This document shows positions 8,768 through 17,801 of a DNA stretch of 64,000 nt, one piece after another. Position 1 is the first letter of the stretch. Each line of letters opens with the position of its first letter. The DNA is from Ostreococcus lucimarinus CCE9901 (taxonomy: Eukaryota; Chlorophyta; Mamiellophyceae; Mamiellales; Bathycoccaceae). Under the pieces are notes generated by a model, which was not told the DNA's origin, did not search any database, and was given only the letters and a program-made list of their open reading frames with translations. Location of the stretch: positions 372,001-436,000 of the forward strand of contig NC_009359.1 in assembly GCF_000092065.1 (NCBI RefSeq). The letters are read 5' to 3'. The position numbers and the translations under genes are program-made.

Positions 8768-8994
8768 CACTTGTTACTCAGTATTGCATTATTGTAGAAC
8801 CGCTTAGTATTTTATGTTATATTTATGTACCACGCGAAGTAACTCCCCTTTGCCGCGTATGCCTAGCGAGCGTGCTATCCGCAGTCGCGAAAGGGTCCAA
8901 ACCCTTCGCCGCCACCGCGCGTTCTCAGACGTCCGCGCGCGACCTCTCACGAGCCAAAGAGTGAACCGCGCGAAAGGTCACCGAGTTAGTCGCC
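8768..8994. promoter_or_regulatory. Upstream region of the ZC3H15-ABCF2 gene, 227 bp
   Basis: Contains an AT-rich segment at about 8768-8840 followed by GC-rich leader up to the ATG at 8995. The position implies the 3' end of the RWP-RK gene and the promoter of the next gene. No specific element can be named. Confidence 0.3.
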
Positions 8995-11900
8995 ATGGGT
9001 AAGACTCCGGCGCAAGAGAACCGCCTGCGCGCGAAGAAGCAAGGGATGTCTCACGAAGACGTCAAAAAAGAGCAAGCCGCCGACGCGCGAAAGATCAAGG
9101 ATCTCGCGAACAAAGACGCGACGTTCGGGATGACGAAAGGAGCGGCGATGAATCGTAAGCATGAAGTTGCCATGCAACGGTTGCGGGACATGAATGACCC
9201 GACGACGGAACTCGGGAAAGCGACGCTCAGGGCGGCGAAGAAGAAGGCCAAGGAGCAGCAAGAGTTTTTGTTGCGAACGAAGGGCATAGACGTGAAACAA
9301 CCGGAATTACAGCCAGGAGTGGACCCGAAGACGGTGCTTTGCGAGTTTTTCAAGCACGGTTGCTGCGCGAAGACGGCGGATAAGTGCAAGTACTCGCACC
9401 AGTTGGATATCGCGACGCGGCAGCAGAAGCGAAGCGCGTTCGAGTTGCCGAGCGAGGACTCCATCGAGATGTGGGATCAGAAAAAGCTCGAAGCTGTCAT
9501 CGCGCGAAAGCACGGGCAGGAAGCGAACACAAACAATGAAACGACGATCGTGTGTAAGCATTTCTTGGATGCGGTTGAGAAGAAGCTTTATGGATGGTTT
9601 TGGCACTGCCCGGGCGGTGCGGACTGCAAGTACAAGCATAAGCTGCCGCCGGGTTTCGTGTTCAAGAGCGAGCTTCGCGAGAGATTGCTCGAAGAAGCTC
9701 GCGCGAGAAAGACCGACCAAGACATTCTACGCGAGAAACTGATCGCGCTGAAGAAGAGCGGGAAGAACACGACGCCGATGACGCTGGATGTGTATTTGGA
9801 GTGGAAGAAAGAGCGCGTCGACAAGATCAAAGCCACTGTGGAGGCTTCGAGGGAGGAGCGCATCAAGAACAACTTGCTCACGGGGCGTGAGATTATTGAA
9901 CAACAGCAGGGTGGAGTCGAGGCGGCGGTCGATGCCGGTGCGAGCGCCGGAGATGACGAAATTGCTCGATTGATGAAGGCGCGCAGAGAGGCGGACGACG
10001 AGGCAGAGCGCAAAGCCGCTGAAGAAGCTGCTGAAAACCTTGCTCGCGCGAAGAACTTGGGTGATCTTTACAACATAGAGATGTTGCCAGATGAGACCGA
10101 CGACTTCGCTGATCTTGAAGAGGAAGAAGACAACTTCGAACCGCCCGAGGGCTGGACTCCAGACGCTGTCGCTCCGGGTGGCGACGGTGGTCAAGACGAA
10201 GCCGCAGCAGTGGAATCGGCGGAACAACCGGATATCAACGAAAAGAAGGCTCGTCGAGAAGCCGAACTCAAGGCTATGGAAGAGGAGGGCATCAAGCTCG
10301 TGCAAAAGACGACGAGAAAGGACAAAGAGGAAGAGCTATTCAAGCCCGCGGTTGAGATCCCGGACGAGGCGTTGGGCGACGGCGAGATGGATCCGAAGAA
10401 GCTCGGTGAAATGATTGCGGCGAAGCGTGCAGCCGAAGAAGCTGAGCGAACGAAACATCTTGCCGATATGGCGGAGGAAAGGGAGCGAAAAGACGCCGCT
10501 AAGGCGGCAAAGAAGGCCGAACGGGAAGCCGCACGAGCGGCGAAGAAGAAGAAGAAGAAGGGTGACGACGAAAATGACGACGTGACGACCATCGAGGCAG
10601 CCCTTGGCAACGTTGAGCTCGAAGAGACTGGAACATCGATGAAACGCATGTCTACTGGTGTGTTGGCGTCTCGTCCCACCGCACGTGATATCAAGATTAT
10701 CAACTTCTCCATGGGTATGGGTGGTCGCGAGCTCATCAAAGACTGCGACATCGAAATCACAATCGGAAGAAGATACGGTTTACTCGGTCAGAATGGCTGC
10801 GGTAAAACAAACTTTCTCGAGTGCTTGGCTCGCCGAGAAGTCCCAATCCCGGATCACATTGATTTGTATCACTTGCGTGAAGAAGCTCTTCCGAGCGAAC
10901 GATCGGCGATTCAAACCGTCATCGATGAAGTTCAAGCTGAGATGGAACGTCTTAACAAGTTTGAACTGCACATTCTCGAAACTACCGGCCCAGATGACGA
11001 ACGTTTGGAGCTTATTTACGACCGACTAGAAGAGATCGATCCTACTACGTTCGAAGCGCGTGCATCTGAGCTTTTGCACTCTCTCGGTTTCTCCCAAACC
11101 ATGATTCATCGCCCAACGGCGGACATGTCTGGCGGCTGGCGGATGCGTGTCGCGCTTGCCAAGGCGTTGTTTGCCCAGCCCACTCTTTTGCTGTTGGACG
11201 AGCCAACGAATCACTTGGATCTCGAAGCGTGCGTGTGGCTCGAACACTACTTGGGACAGTACAAAAAGTGTCTCATAATCGTTTCTCACTCGCAAGATTT
11301 CTTGAATGGCGTCTGTACGCACATCATTTGGTTGACGCAGCAAAAGCTTACATACTACACCGGTAACTACGATACATTCCAGAAAACCGTGAACGAGAAC
11401 AACATCGTGCAGCAAAAGAAGTACGAAAAGGAGCAAGCTGACATCGCGCACTTGCAAGAATTCATCCGCTCGTGTGGTACGTACTCGAACATGCGCAAAC
11501 AAGCCGAATCGAAGCAAAAAATTATCGACAAGATGATGGCCGCAGGTCTCACACCGCCGGTCGCCAAAGAGCACGATTTCAAGTTCGACTTCCCCGAGTG
11601 TCAAAAAGTTCCGCCTCCCGTGCTTCCGTTCGCGAACGTGTCGTTCTCGTACAATGGTAAGAAGGAGGACTACTTGTACGAAGGGTTGGAGCTCGGCGTC
11701 GATTGCGACAGTCGTATTGCGTTGGTGGGCCCGAATGGTGCCGGTAAATCCACTCTTTTAAAGCTCATGACTGGCGAACTTTCGCCGAGTGTGGGTACGG
11801 TCGATAGACACCCGGGTCTGAGCATCGGTAAGTATCATCAGCACTCAGTCGATGTGCTTAACAAGGCGATGACCCCGCTGGAATTTTTCATGGCTGAATA

Positions 11901-12321
11901 TCCCAATAACCTCAAATTCAAGCGTGAGATGGAAGAGTGGCGTGCATACTTGGGGCGCTACGGCGTCAGCGGGCGCATGCAAACGCAGAAAATTGGCGAG
12001 TTGTCGGAAGGTCAACAGTCCCGTCTCGTGTTTGCCATGATTTGCATGCAGCGTCCGAACTTGTTGCTTCTCGATGAGCCGACGAATCACTTGGATTTGG
12101 AAGCGATCGATGCGCTCGCAGAAGCCATCAAGCGATACAACGGTGGGCTGGTGCTCGTGTCGCACGATTTCCGTCTCATCGACCAGGTCGCGGACAAGAT
12201 TTGGGTGTGCGAGAACAAAACGGTGCGCGATTGGAAAACGGATATCAGAATGTACAAGAAGCACTTGAGCGACAAGGCGGATCGCGAAGCGCGCGAGCGC
12301 AAGGCCAAGGTTCGCAAATAG
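8995..12321 (+). CDS. ZC3H15/DFRP1 fused to ABCF2/Arb1-type ABC ATPase
   Basis: One uninterrupted frame of 1108 residues. Residues 1-300 are ZC3H15 (yeast Tma46, partner of the GTPase DRG1/Rbg1): CCCH finger one at about C116-H135, CKHFLDAVEKKLYGWFWHCP with finger two ending near H215, LPPGFVF, and a DFRP region LDVYLEWKKERVDKI. Residues 300-550 are an acidic then Lys/Glu-rich linker. Residues 555-1100 are ABCF2/Arb1: TGVLASRPTARDIKIINFSM, Walker A GQNGCGKTN near 598, signature MSGGWRMRVALAKALF, LLLDEPTNHLDLEACVW, the ABCF2 linker (QAESKQKIIDKMMAAGL), second Walker A GPNGAGKST near 912 and LSEGQQSRL. Both parents act on ribosomes. No stop, intron signature or frame change separates them. Convergent with the gene at 12419. 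Confidence 0.93.
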   Translation: MGKTPAQENRLRAKKQGMSHEDVKKEQAADARKIKDLANKDATFGMTKGAAMNRKHEVAMQRLRDMNDPTTELGKATLRAAKKKAKEQQEFLLRTKGIDVKQPELQPGVDPKTVLCEFFKHGCCAKTADKCKYSHQLDIATRQQKRSAFELPSEDSIEMWDQKKLEAVIARKHGQEANTNNETTIVCKHFLDAVEKKLYGWFWHCPGGADCKYKHKLPPGFVFKSELRERLLEEARARKTDQDILREKLIALKKSGKNTTPMTLDVYLEWKKERVDKIKATVEASREERIKNNLLTGREIIEQQQGGVEAAVDAGASAGDDEIARLMKARREADDEAERKAAEEAAENLARAKNLGDLYNIEMLPDETDDFADLEEEEDNFEPPEGWTPDAVAPGGDGGQDEAAAVESAEQPDINEKKARREAELKAMEEEGIKLVQKTTRKDKEEELFKPAVEIPDEALGDGEMDPKKLGEMIAAKRAAEEAERTKHLADMAEERERKDAAKAAKKAEREAARAAKKKKKKGDDENDDVTTIEAALGNVELEETGTSMKRMSTGVLASRPTARDIKIINFSMGMGGRELIKDCDIEITIGRRYGLLGQNGCGKTNFLECLARREVPIPDHIDLYHLREEALPSERSAIQTVIDEVQAEMERLNKFELHILETTGPDDERLELIYDRLEEIDPTTFEARASELLHSLGFSQTMIHRPTADMSGGWRMRVALAKALFAQPTLLLLDEPTNHLDLEACVWLEHYLGQYKKCLIIVSHSQDFLNGVCTHIIWLTQQKLTYYTGNYDTFQKTVNENNIVQQKKYEKEQADIAHLQEFIRSCGTYSNMRKQAESKQKIIDKMMAAGLTPPVAKEHDFKFDFPECQKVPPPVLPFANVSFSYNGKKEDYLYEGLELGVDCDSRIALVGPNGAGKSTLLKLMTGELSPSVGTVDRHPGLSIGKYHQHSVDVLNKAMTPLEFFMAEYPNNLKFKREMEEWRAYLGRYGVSGRMQTQKIGELSEGQQSRLVFAMICMQRPNLLLLDEPTNHLDLEAIDALAEAIKRYNGGLVLVSHDFRLIDQVADKIWVCENKTVRDWKTDIRMYKKHLSDKADREARERKAKVRK

Positions 12322-12418
12322 ATGAATTACTTTTACGGCGTTGACGTTGATACTACACCATTCATTGAGAAATTTTAATACTAATCCCATTCTAGTTCCT
12401 CCACCTTTGATTCGCGCG

Positions 12419-12916
12419 TCACCCCGCCGCCGCGCCAACGCCGAATTTCGCCGCCACCGCCGTCTTCATCGCCACCAACCCCATGTCCGTAAACCCTAAA
12501 AATAGCGTCAGCGCCGTCATCCCCAAAATCACCGCCACCGCGTTCGACGCGATCGCTCGCCACGTCTTCCCAGACGTCAGCGGCGCGGTCGGCCACCGCA
12601 ACAGCGGCGTCACGAAGCTCAAATTCTCCGGCTGCTGCGCCATCCACGCCCGCATCGCGCGCGCGGCGTACTCCGCCAACGACTCCTCTCGCACGTCGTC
12701 GTCGTACGCGCCATCATCGCGCGCCAGCGCCTCGCGCGTCACCGTTCGCGTCACCGTTCGCGTTCGAAGCCAACCCGCGGCGTCGAACGCCGTCACCGCG
12801 CCCCGCGCCGCGCGCGCGCGCCGCCGCGCCGTCGCCGCACCGCTCGACGCGCGCGCGACTCTCGAAGTCGCGCGCGCGCGGATCGTCGCGCCGCACCGCG
12901 TCGACGTCGTCGCCAT
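12419..12916 (-). CDS. Small plastid-targeted single-pass membrane protein, SecE-like
   Basis: 165 residues from ATG 12916. The first 45 residues are rich in Arg/Ala/Ser/Thr with no acids, fitting a transit peptide. A central acidic helix (DDDVREESLAEYAARAMRAWMA) precedes LLRWPTAPLTSG and one transmembrane helix (NAVAVILGMTALTLFLGF), then TDMGLVAM. A WP motif shortly before a single helix followed by an aspartate is the layout of SecE, the small subunit of the plastid Sec translocase. The similarity is short and the family call is an inference; another small thylakoid or envelope protein is possible. Its ATG lies only 25 bp from the ATG of the divergent methyltransferase. Confidence 0.65.
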   Translation of the reverse strand: MATTSTRCGATIRARATSRVARASSGAATARRRARAARGAVTAFDAAGWLRTRTVTRTVTREALARDDGAYDDDVREESLAEYAARAMRAWMAQQPENLSFVTPLLRWPTAPLTSGKTWRAIASNAVAVILGMTALTLFLGFTDMGLVAMKTAVAAKFGVGAAAG

Positions 12917-12941
12917 TCGCCGCGATGTGCGGTACCTCAGA

Positions 12942-13757
12942 ATGTCGCGCGGCGTCGCGCGCGCGCGCGCGGCGCCGGCGCCGGTCGCGCGGTTCCGCGC
13001 GCGGCGTCGCGCCGGTCGCGCGGTTCCGCGCGCGGCGTCGCTCGGCGTCGACCTCGAGCCCTGGGCGCGCCCGCTCGAGCGCGCGCTCGACTTTCGACGC
13101 GATGGCGCCGGAAGCGCGTCGAGCCGCGCCGCGTCGCTGTTCACGACGGCCGTCTTCGCGCGCGCGTACTGGCGCGGGTATCGACAGCTGTTCAGGGCGC
13201 TCGGGTACCCGGGAGCCGCCGCCGAGGCGTCGCTCGCGCTCGGGACGCTGCGGGACGGCGGCGCGATGCTGGACGTGTCGTGCGGACCGGGGCTGATACT
13301 CGACCTCTTGGCGCGCCATTCGGCGCGCTCGGGGAAGTGGGAGCGCGTGGTTGGTTTAGATTTTTCTCGAGAGATGGTGACACTGGCGCGCGAGGCGTGC
13401 GGCGAGCGCGCGACGGTGGTGGTGGCGGACGCGTGCGATTTGCCGTTCGCCGATGGCGCATTCGACGTCTTGCATTCGAGCGCGGGGGCGCATTGTTGGG
13501 GCGATTTGAACAGCCGTGGCGTTCCCGAGTCGGCTTTTCGCGAAATGTATCGAGTTTTAAAACCGACGGGGGAGATACTGGTATCGACTGTCGTCCTGCT
13601 GAAGCCGACGACGGTTGAGGAGGAGTACTCGCGAACGCCGAACACGCCATTTTTCGACGAACGCGCGGTGTGCCGGATGATTCAAGACGCTGGGTTTCGC
13701 GATGTTGAAGTTATAGCAAAGGATAAGTGTTTCGTGGCCGTCAAGGCTGTTAAGTGA
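12942..13757 (+). CDS. Plastid-type SAM-dependent methyltransferase
   Basis: 271 residues from ATG 12942. The first 40 residues are Arg/Ala-rich and transit-peptide-like. The class I methyltransferase core is clear: motif I MLDVSCGPGLILDLLARH binds SAM, VVGLDFSREMVTLARE is motif post-I, VVVADACDLPFADGAFDVLHSSAGAHCW contains motif II, and a REMYRVLKPTGEILVST helix-strand is motif III. The layout, including the preceding FARAYWRGYRQLFRALGYPG block, resembles the plant chloroplast UbiE/MenG-like methyltransferases related to Arabidopsis At1g78140/At2g41040 (recalled, not searched). The substrate is unknown. Longer in-frame extension to 12483 runs over the divergent neighbour and is not used. Confidence 0.85.
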   Translation: MSRGVARARAAPAPVARFRARRRAGRAVPRAASLGVDLEPWARPLERALDFRRDGAGSASSRAASLFTTAVFARAYWRGYRQLFRALGYPGAAAEASLALGTLRDGGAMLDVSCGPGLILDLLARHSARSGKWERVVGLDFSREMVTLAREACGERATVVVADACDLPFADGAFDVLHSSAGAHCWGDLNSRGVPESAFREMYRVLKPTGEILVSTVVLLKPTTVEEEYSRTPNTPFFDERAVCRMIQDAGFRDVEVIAKDKCFVAVKAVK

Positions 13758-13854
13758 AGAGATGGCGGCGGAGGTGGCGAGGTTACGAAGCGACGCTAGC
13801 GGCGCGATGAATAGAATTAAAAATCAGCAACGAAACGCTTGTGCGCGCGCGAAA

Positions 13855-14976
13855 TCAACGGCGAAGAATCTGCTTCAGCGCTTGGTCGATCCTCTCGTAC
13901 TTGAACTTATAACCCACATCAAGCGCGGTTTTGGGTTGGATTCTCTGCCCTTGAAGAACTAGAGTCGATCCTTCGCCGAGAACTGCGCGCAACGCGAAAT
14001 CTGGCACCGGCAACCAACTCGGTTTCCCTAAGGTCTCGCCGAGGGATTCGCACATCTCTCGCATGCGGACGGGCGTTGGCGCGACGCAATTCACCGGACC
14101 TTCAAGTTTTACGTTTGTCAAGCTCTCCATTATGATCCCCACCGCGTCGTCTCTATGAATCCAACTAAACCACTGCTGACCGTCGCCCAAGGGCCCGCCC
14201 ATGAACGCTTGGAAAGTCGGCACCATCTTCCCGAGCGCCCCACCATCTCGATCGAGCACAATCCCTAATCGCAGCAGCACCACTCTACAATCTTCAACCC
14301 CACTCGCGGTTTGTTCCCACGCCTGGCAGACTTGACTTAAATAGTCCGCGCCTGGCCCGCTCGCTTCGTCGTACGTATCTGTCTCACTCGTCCCGTAGTA
14401 CCCGATCGCCGAAGCGTTCACCAATACCTTAGGTCTCTTGGCGTCGTTTGTGATCGAATTCACGTGTTCGACGACCGCCTTGGTGGTTTTCACTCGGGAC
14501 GCCATGATTTCACCCTTCACCTTCGGGTCCCAGCGCGTGCTGATTGGTTCGCCAGCTAAATTCACCACGTGCGTCGCGCCGAGCAACCCGCGTCGCCACT
14601 TATCCGGAGACACAAACGCGACGTCGCCCTTTGGGAGATTTTGTGGAGAAAGCTTCGCGCGAGCGCGGTTGACGTCTCGCGTGAGCACTCGCACTTCGGC
14701 GCCCCGCTCGAGGAGCGTCTCCACTAGCTTGCTACCCACGAACCCGGTTGCGCCCGTGATGGCGACGATGAGCCGATCGTCGGACGACGCTACGGACAGG
14801 TCGTCGTCCACGCTCGCGGAAGGCGCTAGAGCGCCCCGACGTGCGCGCGTCGAGCGGAAAAGATGGCGACGACACGTCTTATCCACCGAACGGGACGGCG
14901 AGCGGAGGCGCGCGCAGGGCGTCGCATTGCTCGCCGGAGCACGATAAAACGCGTTACAAGTCACTGCTGACGTCAT
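13855..14976 (-). CDS. GC1: SDR39U1/GIANT CHLOROPLAST 1-like epimerase-family protein
   Basis: 373 residues. A transit-peptide-like leader (about 1-60) is followed by an atypical short-chain dehydrogenase of the TIGR01777/YfcH family: IVAITGATGFVGSKLVETLLERG binds NAD(P), then HVVNLAGEPISTRWDPKVKGEIMASRV, NASAIGYYG, CQAWEQTA, VVLLRLGIVLDRDGGALGKM, QQWFSWIHRDDAVGII and GPVNCVAPTPV. The plant orthologue GC1/AtSulA influences chloroplast division at the inner envelope. The ATG overlaps the TGA of the upstream DYRK kinase gene on the same strand (ATGA at 14973-14976). No other methionine lies before the conserved domain, so the start cannot move far downstream. Confidence 0.93.
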   Translation of the reverse strand: MTSAVTCNAFYRAPASNATPCARLRSPSRSVDKTCRRHLFRSTRARRGALAPSASVDDDLSVASSDDRLIVAITGATGFVGSKLVETLLERGAEVRVLTRDVNRARAKLSPQNLPKGDVAFVSPDKWRRGLLGATHVVNLAGEPISTRWDPKVKGEIMASRVKTTKAVVEHVNSITNDAKRPKVLVNASAIGYYGTSETDTYDEASGPGADYLSQVCQAWEQTASGVEDCRVVLLRLGIVLDRDGGALGKMVPTFQAFMGGPLGDGQQWFSWIHRDDAVGIIMESLTNVKLEGPVNCVAPTPVRMREMCESLGETLGKPSWLPVPDFALRAVLGEGSTLVLQGQRIQPKTALDVGYKFKYERIDQALKQILRR

Positions 14977-16610
14977 CTCGTGGTTTGAAGCTCGCGCCCG
15001 GTGCGCACCGCGTCGTCGACTGCGGCCTCACCAACGACGGCTTGACGTTTTTGCAGGAAACTATGCCGCCGAGCGGCGTCGGGCGTCAACCGTCGAGACG
15101 GATTCCAGTGCAGCGCTCGTAGTAGAAATGCGTTGAACCGATCGTCGTCGATATCGATGACTTTCGTGCGCTTGCTTCGCGGCTTGTGCTTTGAGGATGT
15201 CCGATCGCTACGTTTGTCGTCTCGTCGACTTCTCGCAAACGACGACTCGCACACATGAAAGTCGACTCGGCGATCGGAGTGTGCTGCCGAGCTAAGAATG
15301 CGGCGTGGAGGAGGCCCAATCCGCGAGGTGATCGCGCTTAACTGGCGTGCCTCATCGTCGCCCACAAATAAAGTTTTGCCAGTGGCAAGCTCGGCGAGAA
15401 CGCACGCCAAGCTCCATACGTCAATGGGATGGCCGTAATCGATTCCGAGCATGACTTCCGGAGCGCGGTAGAATCGGCTCTGAATGTACGTATACACTTG
15501 TTTTCCCTGAAAACACGCGCTTCCGAAGTCGATGAGTTTGACATCGAACGAGCCAGGATGTTCTAGCAAAATGTTTTCGGGTTTGATGTCACAGTGCACC
15601 ACTTGCATGTGTTTGAGGTACACGAGCGCATCCACCATTTGCCGAGCGATATGGCGGACGTGTTGAATATCTAACTTCGCGAACGCGCGGGCTTCCAAGA
15701 ACTCGTACAAGTTGATGTGAAGCAGCTCAAACACAACGCACAATCGACCGCGAAACTTTAAATGCTCGAACATCTTCACTACGCGACTCGAACCACCTTC
15801 GACACGTTTGAGCACCGAAACTTCCACGCGAGCTTGACTCGCAAATGTTTCGTCAGGAGAAATCAGTTTAAGTGCCACTTCGCGCTTATATTTATGGTCA
15901 AAGCAACGCACAACTTGACCGAAATTTCCCGCGCCGAGTGAATTGAACATTTCAAATCGAAACGCCACGTGCTCGCCCTTCCTGATGCGAAAGGCATCGT
16001 CCTCGTCACCACTGCTAGCACCGGAACCGTGCGATAGCGTTTGCGTGTCGTCTGAGAGATGTTCTAGAGTCGGCACGTACCACACATGTTTGTAACGCAA
16101 AATATCGTTTCGGTCCATCACTCGAAGCCGCTTCCAAAACTTCTGCATCGCTTCTACGATCGACATTCCGATCGAGTCTCCATGCCTGGACCTATGAGTT
16201 TCCGGTGTCTGTTGGGATTGGTATTTTCGCCTCGCCGTGCCAGGCCGGCCGGTGGCGCCCGCGCCGTGTCGTCGACTCGAGCGCGCGCTGAGCGGTGGTA
16301 TGGTTGGTGTGAACTTAGGGGTCATGGCCGTTTCGTACGACGATGTCTGCTGGACCACGCCGAAACAACCATTGCAAGTTCCATATTTGTCGTCGGTCAC
16401 TCTGGCGTTTGCGAGCGCGTGCGAACGTAAACGAGTTTGAGTCACGGTCGCAGTGGCAAGTCTTCTCGGTGGAAGTTCGGTCAACGCGTCCACGCGGCGA
16501 GGAGCCGTAGAAGGCATACGACATCCTTCGCCGCCCGGTTTAGCGACTGGGTCAATTGTGAGGGTTGGGAAAATGCGCCTACGATCGTTTGTCGCATCTC
16601 GAGTCCGCAT
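14973..16610 (-). CDS. DYRK-family dual-specificity protein kinase
   Basis: 545 residues. The N-terminal 220 residues are Ser/Thr/Arg-rich and low complexity. The kinase domain (about 225-525) starts LGAGNFGQVVRCFDH, with VALKLI, the DYRK-type catalytic loop VVHCDIKPENILL (HCD rather than HRD), DFGSACF and the activation loop YTYIQSRFYRAPE, whose YxY is autophosphorylated in DYRKs. A Ser/Arg/Lys-rich insert near 445-480 separates the C-lobe from its last helices (LHWNPSRRLTPDAARRHSFL). DYRKs regulate growth, cell cycle exit and starch or lipid responses in algae. The stop codon overlaps the start codon of GC1 downstream. Confidence 0.92.
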   Translation of the reverse strand: MRTRDATNDRRRIFPTLTIDPVAKPGGEGCRMPSTAPRRVDALTELPPRRLATATVTQTRLRSHALANARVTDDKYGTCNGCFGVVQQTSSYETAMTPKFTPTIPPLSARSSRRHGAGATGRPGTARRKYQSQQTPETHRSRHGDSIGMSIVEAMQKFWKRLRVMDRNDILRYKHVWYVPTLEHLSDDTQTLSHGSGASSGDEDDAFRIRKGEHVAFRFEMFNSLGAGNFGQVVRCFDHKYKREVALKLISPDETFASQARVEVSVLKRVEGGSSRVVKMFEHLKFRGRLCVVFELLHINLYEFLEARAFAKLDIQHVRHIARQMVDALVYLKHMQVVHCDIKPENILLEHPGSFDVKLIDFGSACFQGKQVYTYIQSRFYRAPEVMLGIDYGHPIDVWSLACVLAELATGKTLFVGDDEARQLSAITSRIGPPPRRILSSAAHSDRRVDFHVCESSFARSRRDDKRSDRTSSKHKPRSKRTKVIDIDDDRFNAFLLRALHWNPSRRLTPDAARRHSFLQKRQAVVGEAAVDDAVRTGRELQTTR

Positions 16611-16743
16611 CGGCTTGTGAGGTTCGCGTTGGCCAAATATAGGTGGCAGCCAACAAGTAAACTGCTCATCTAATTTTCAAACCTTGATTTTCTAGCTAAC
16701 CACTCCGGAACACGTCCCGATCATCCTAACGTTATTTCCGACA

Positions 16744-17655
16744 CTATTTCTGCGCTTCCGCGCGTTTCTTTGCCTGTTCCAGCGCTTCTGTCAATTTCTT
16801 CGCGGCGGCAACTTCCTTCAGGAGTGCGAAGACCAACGGGATATAATTGTGCCTACGTCGTATATTATCGTTCCTCCATTCAGCCACTTTAGCCTCTTCG
16901 ACTTCTAATTCGCGCTGCAAATGCGCGATCTCATCCGCGGCGCCAGTGCTCGACGACCGTAGTTCCTCGAGTCGCTGTGAAATTGCGATTCTAGGATCCT
17001 TCGTAACAGCCATGAGATTAAACTTGATCTCATTCGACGCGAATGACGCGATCTTCCGTTGAATCGCCGGAACCGCTACGTCTAACCAATGCCCGTCGCC
17101 AAAGCTTCCGTGATTGATCGGCCCTCTCTGCAAACCATCGAGTTCGAAGACGGAACCGCCTCTTGGTACGTAGGCAACAAAGTGAAACACGTCGTCGTCC
17201 TCTTGCGCAGGCCTAGACTGCAAGACGATTGGTTCTGGACGCGCGAACGAGTTATGTGCGTCGCGAATGATGTCCGAGTTGGAGATACTCATCCCTTTCG
17301 TTTCAGCATCGAAGTCGAGGGTGAACTCCCTTAGCGTTTGGAGCGTCTCGCCCAACTCAACTTCTTGTTCGGCGTTCAACAACACGCTAAGCACCGCTTG
17401 CGTGGCGCACGCGTTGTGAATCACTTGCGACGCGAAGAACAAATCTTGCGGTGGGTTTTCATCGACCTCAACTGCGCTCGAGCTGTGACCGCCGCGCCAC
17501 TTGAACAAAAATATGAGTCCGTAGATTGGTTCGTTACGACGAAGTTCATCAACGTCTAGCGAGTAGAGTTCTGTGAATGCGACGCCACGCGCGCCGATTC
17601 GATGGACCAGCTCGCCGAAGACCCCGGGATCGCTCTCGATGAGGCACCAGTCCAT
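16744..17655 (-). CDS. UCH2: Ubiquitin C-terminal hydrolase UCHL5/UCH37 type
   Basis: 303 residues. A peptidase C12 domain covers 1-225, opening DWCLIESDPGVFGELVHRIG. Catalytic residues are visible: oxyanion Gln77 (FASQVIHNACATQ), nucleophile Cys83, His158 (VFHFVAYVP) and Asp173 (VFELDGLQRGP). The C-terminal ULD/KEN-like helical tail (about 240-303, including RRRHNYIPLVFALLKEVA) is the part that docks UCH37 onto Rpn13 of the proteasome or onto INO80. It trims ubiquitin from proteasome-bound substrates. Length fits the family. It lies on the same strand as, and just upstream of, the DYRK gene, with 133 bp between. Confidence 0.95.
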   Translation of the reverse strand: MDWCLIESDPGVFGELVHRIGARGVAFTELYSLDVDELRRNEPIYGLIFLFKWRGGHSSSAVEVDENPPQDLFFASQVIHNACATQAVLSVLLNAEQEVELGETLQTLREFTLDFDAETKGMSISNSDIIRDAHNSFARPEPIVLQSRPAQEDDDVFHFVAYVPRGGSVFELDGLQRGPINHGSFGDGHWLDVAVPAIQRKIASFASNEIKFNLMAVTKDPRIAISQRLEELRSSSTGAADEIAHLQRELEVEEAKVAEWRNDNIRRRHNYIPLVFALLKEVAAAKKLTEALEQAKKRAEAQK

Positions 17656-17801
17656 CGAGTGCGCGCGCGTGAGTGTGCGGTTGAACTTCTTAGGGGTCGT
17701 GCTCGTCGGTGAAGGGCGAACGAACTTTATTCAATAAAGAGTTTGTATAATTACAGCAGTTGGCGTGCTAAAGTGCGCGCCGCGTTCGTCTTATCGCGAT
17801 A

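Noticed and set aside
8768-8994. Possible tRNA or small RNA in an AT-rich spacer (GGGTCCAAACCC inverted repeat)
   Set aside because: The short hairpin lacks the D and T arms and conserved bases of a tRNA.
12483-12941. N-terminal extension of the methyltransferase
   Set aside because: It runs antisense over the SecE-like gene and is unlike any methyltransferase N-terminus.
14973-16610. Bacterial contamination or operon suggested by the ATGA overlap
   Set aside because: Both genes are eukaryotic (DYRK kinase, plastid-targeted GC1) and neighbours have spliceosomal introns.
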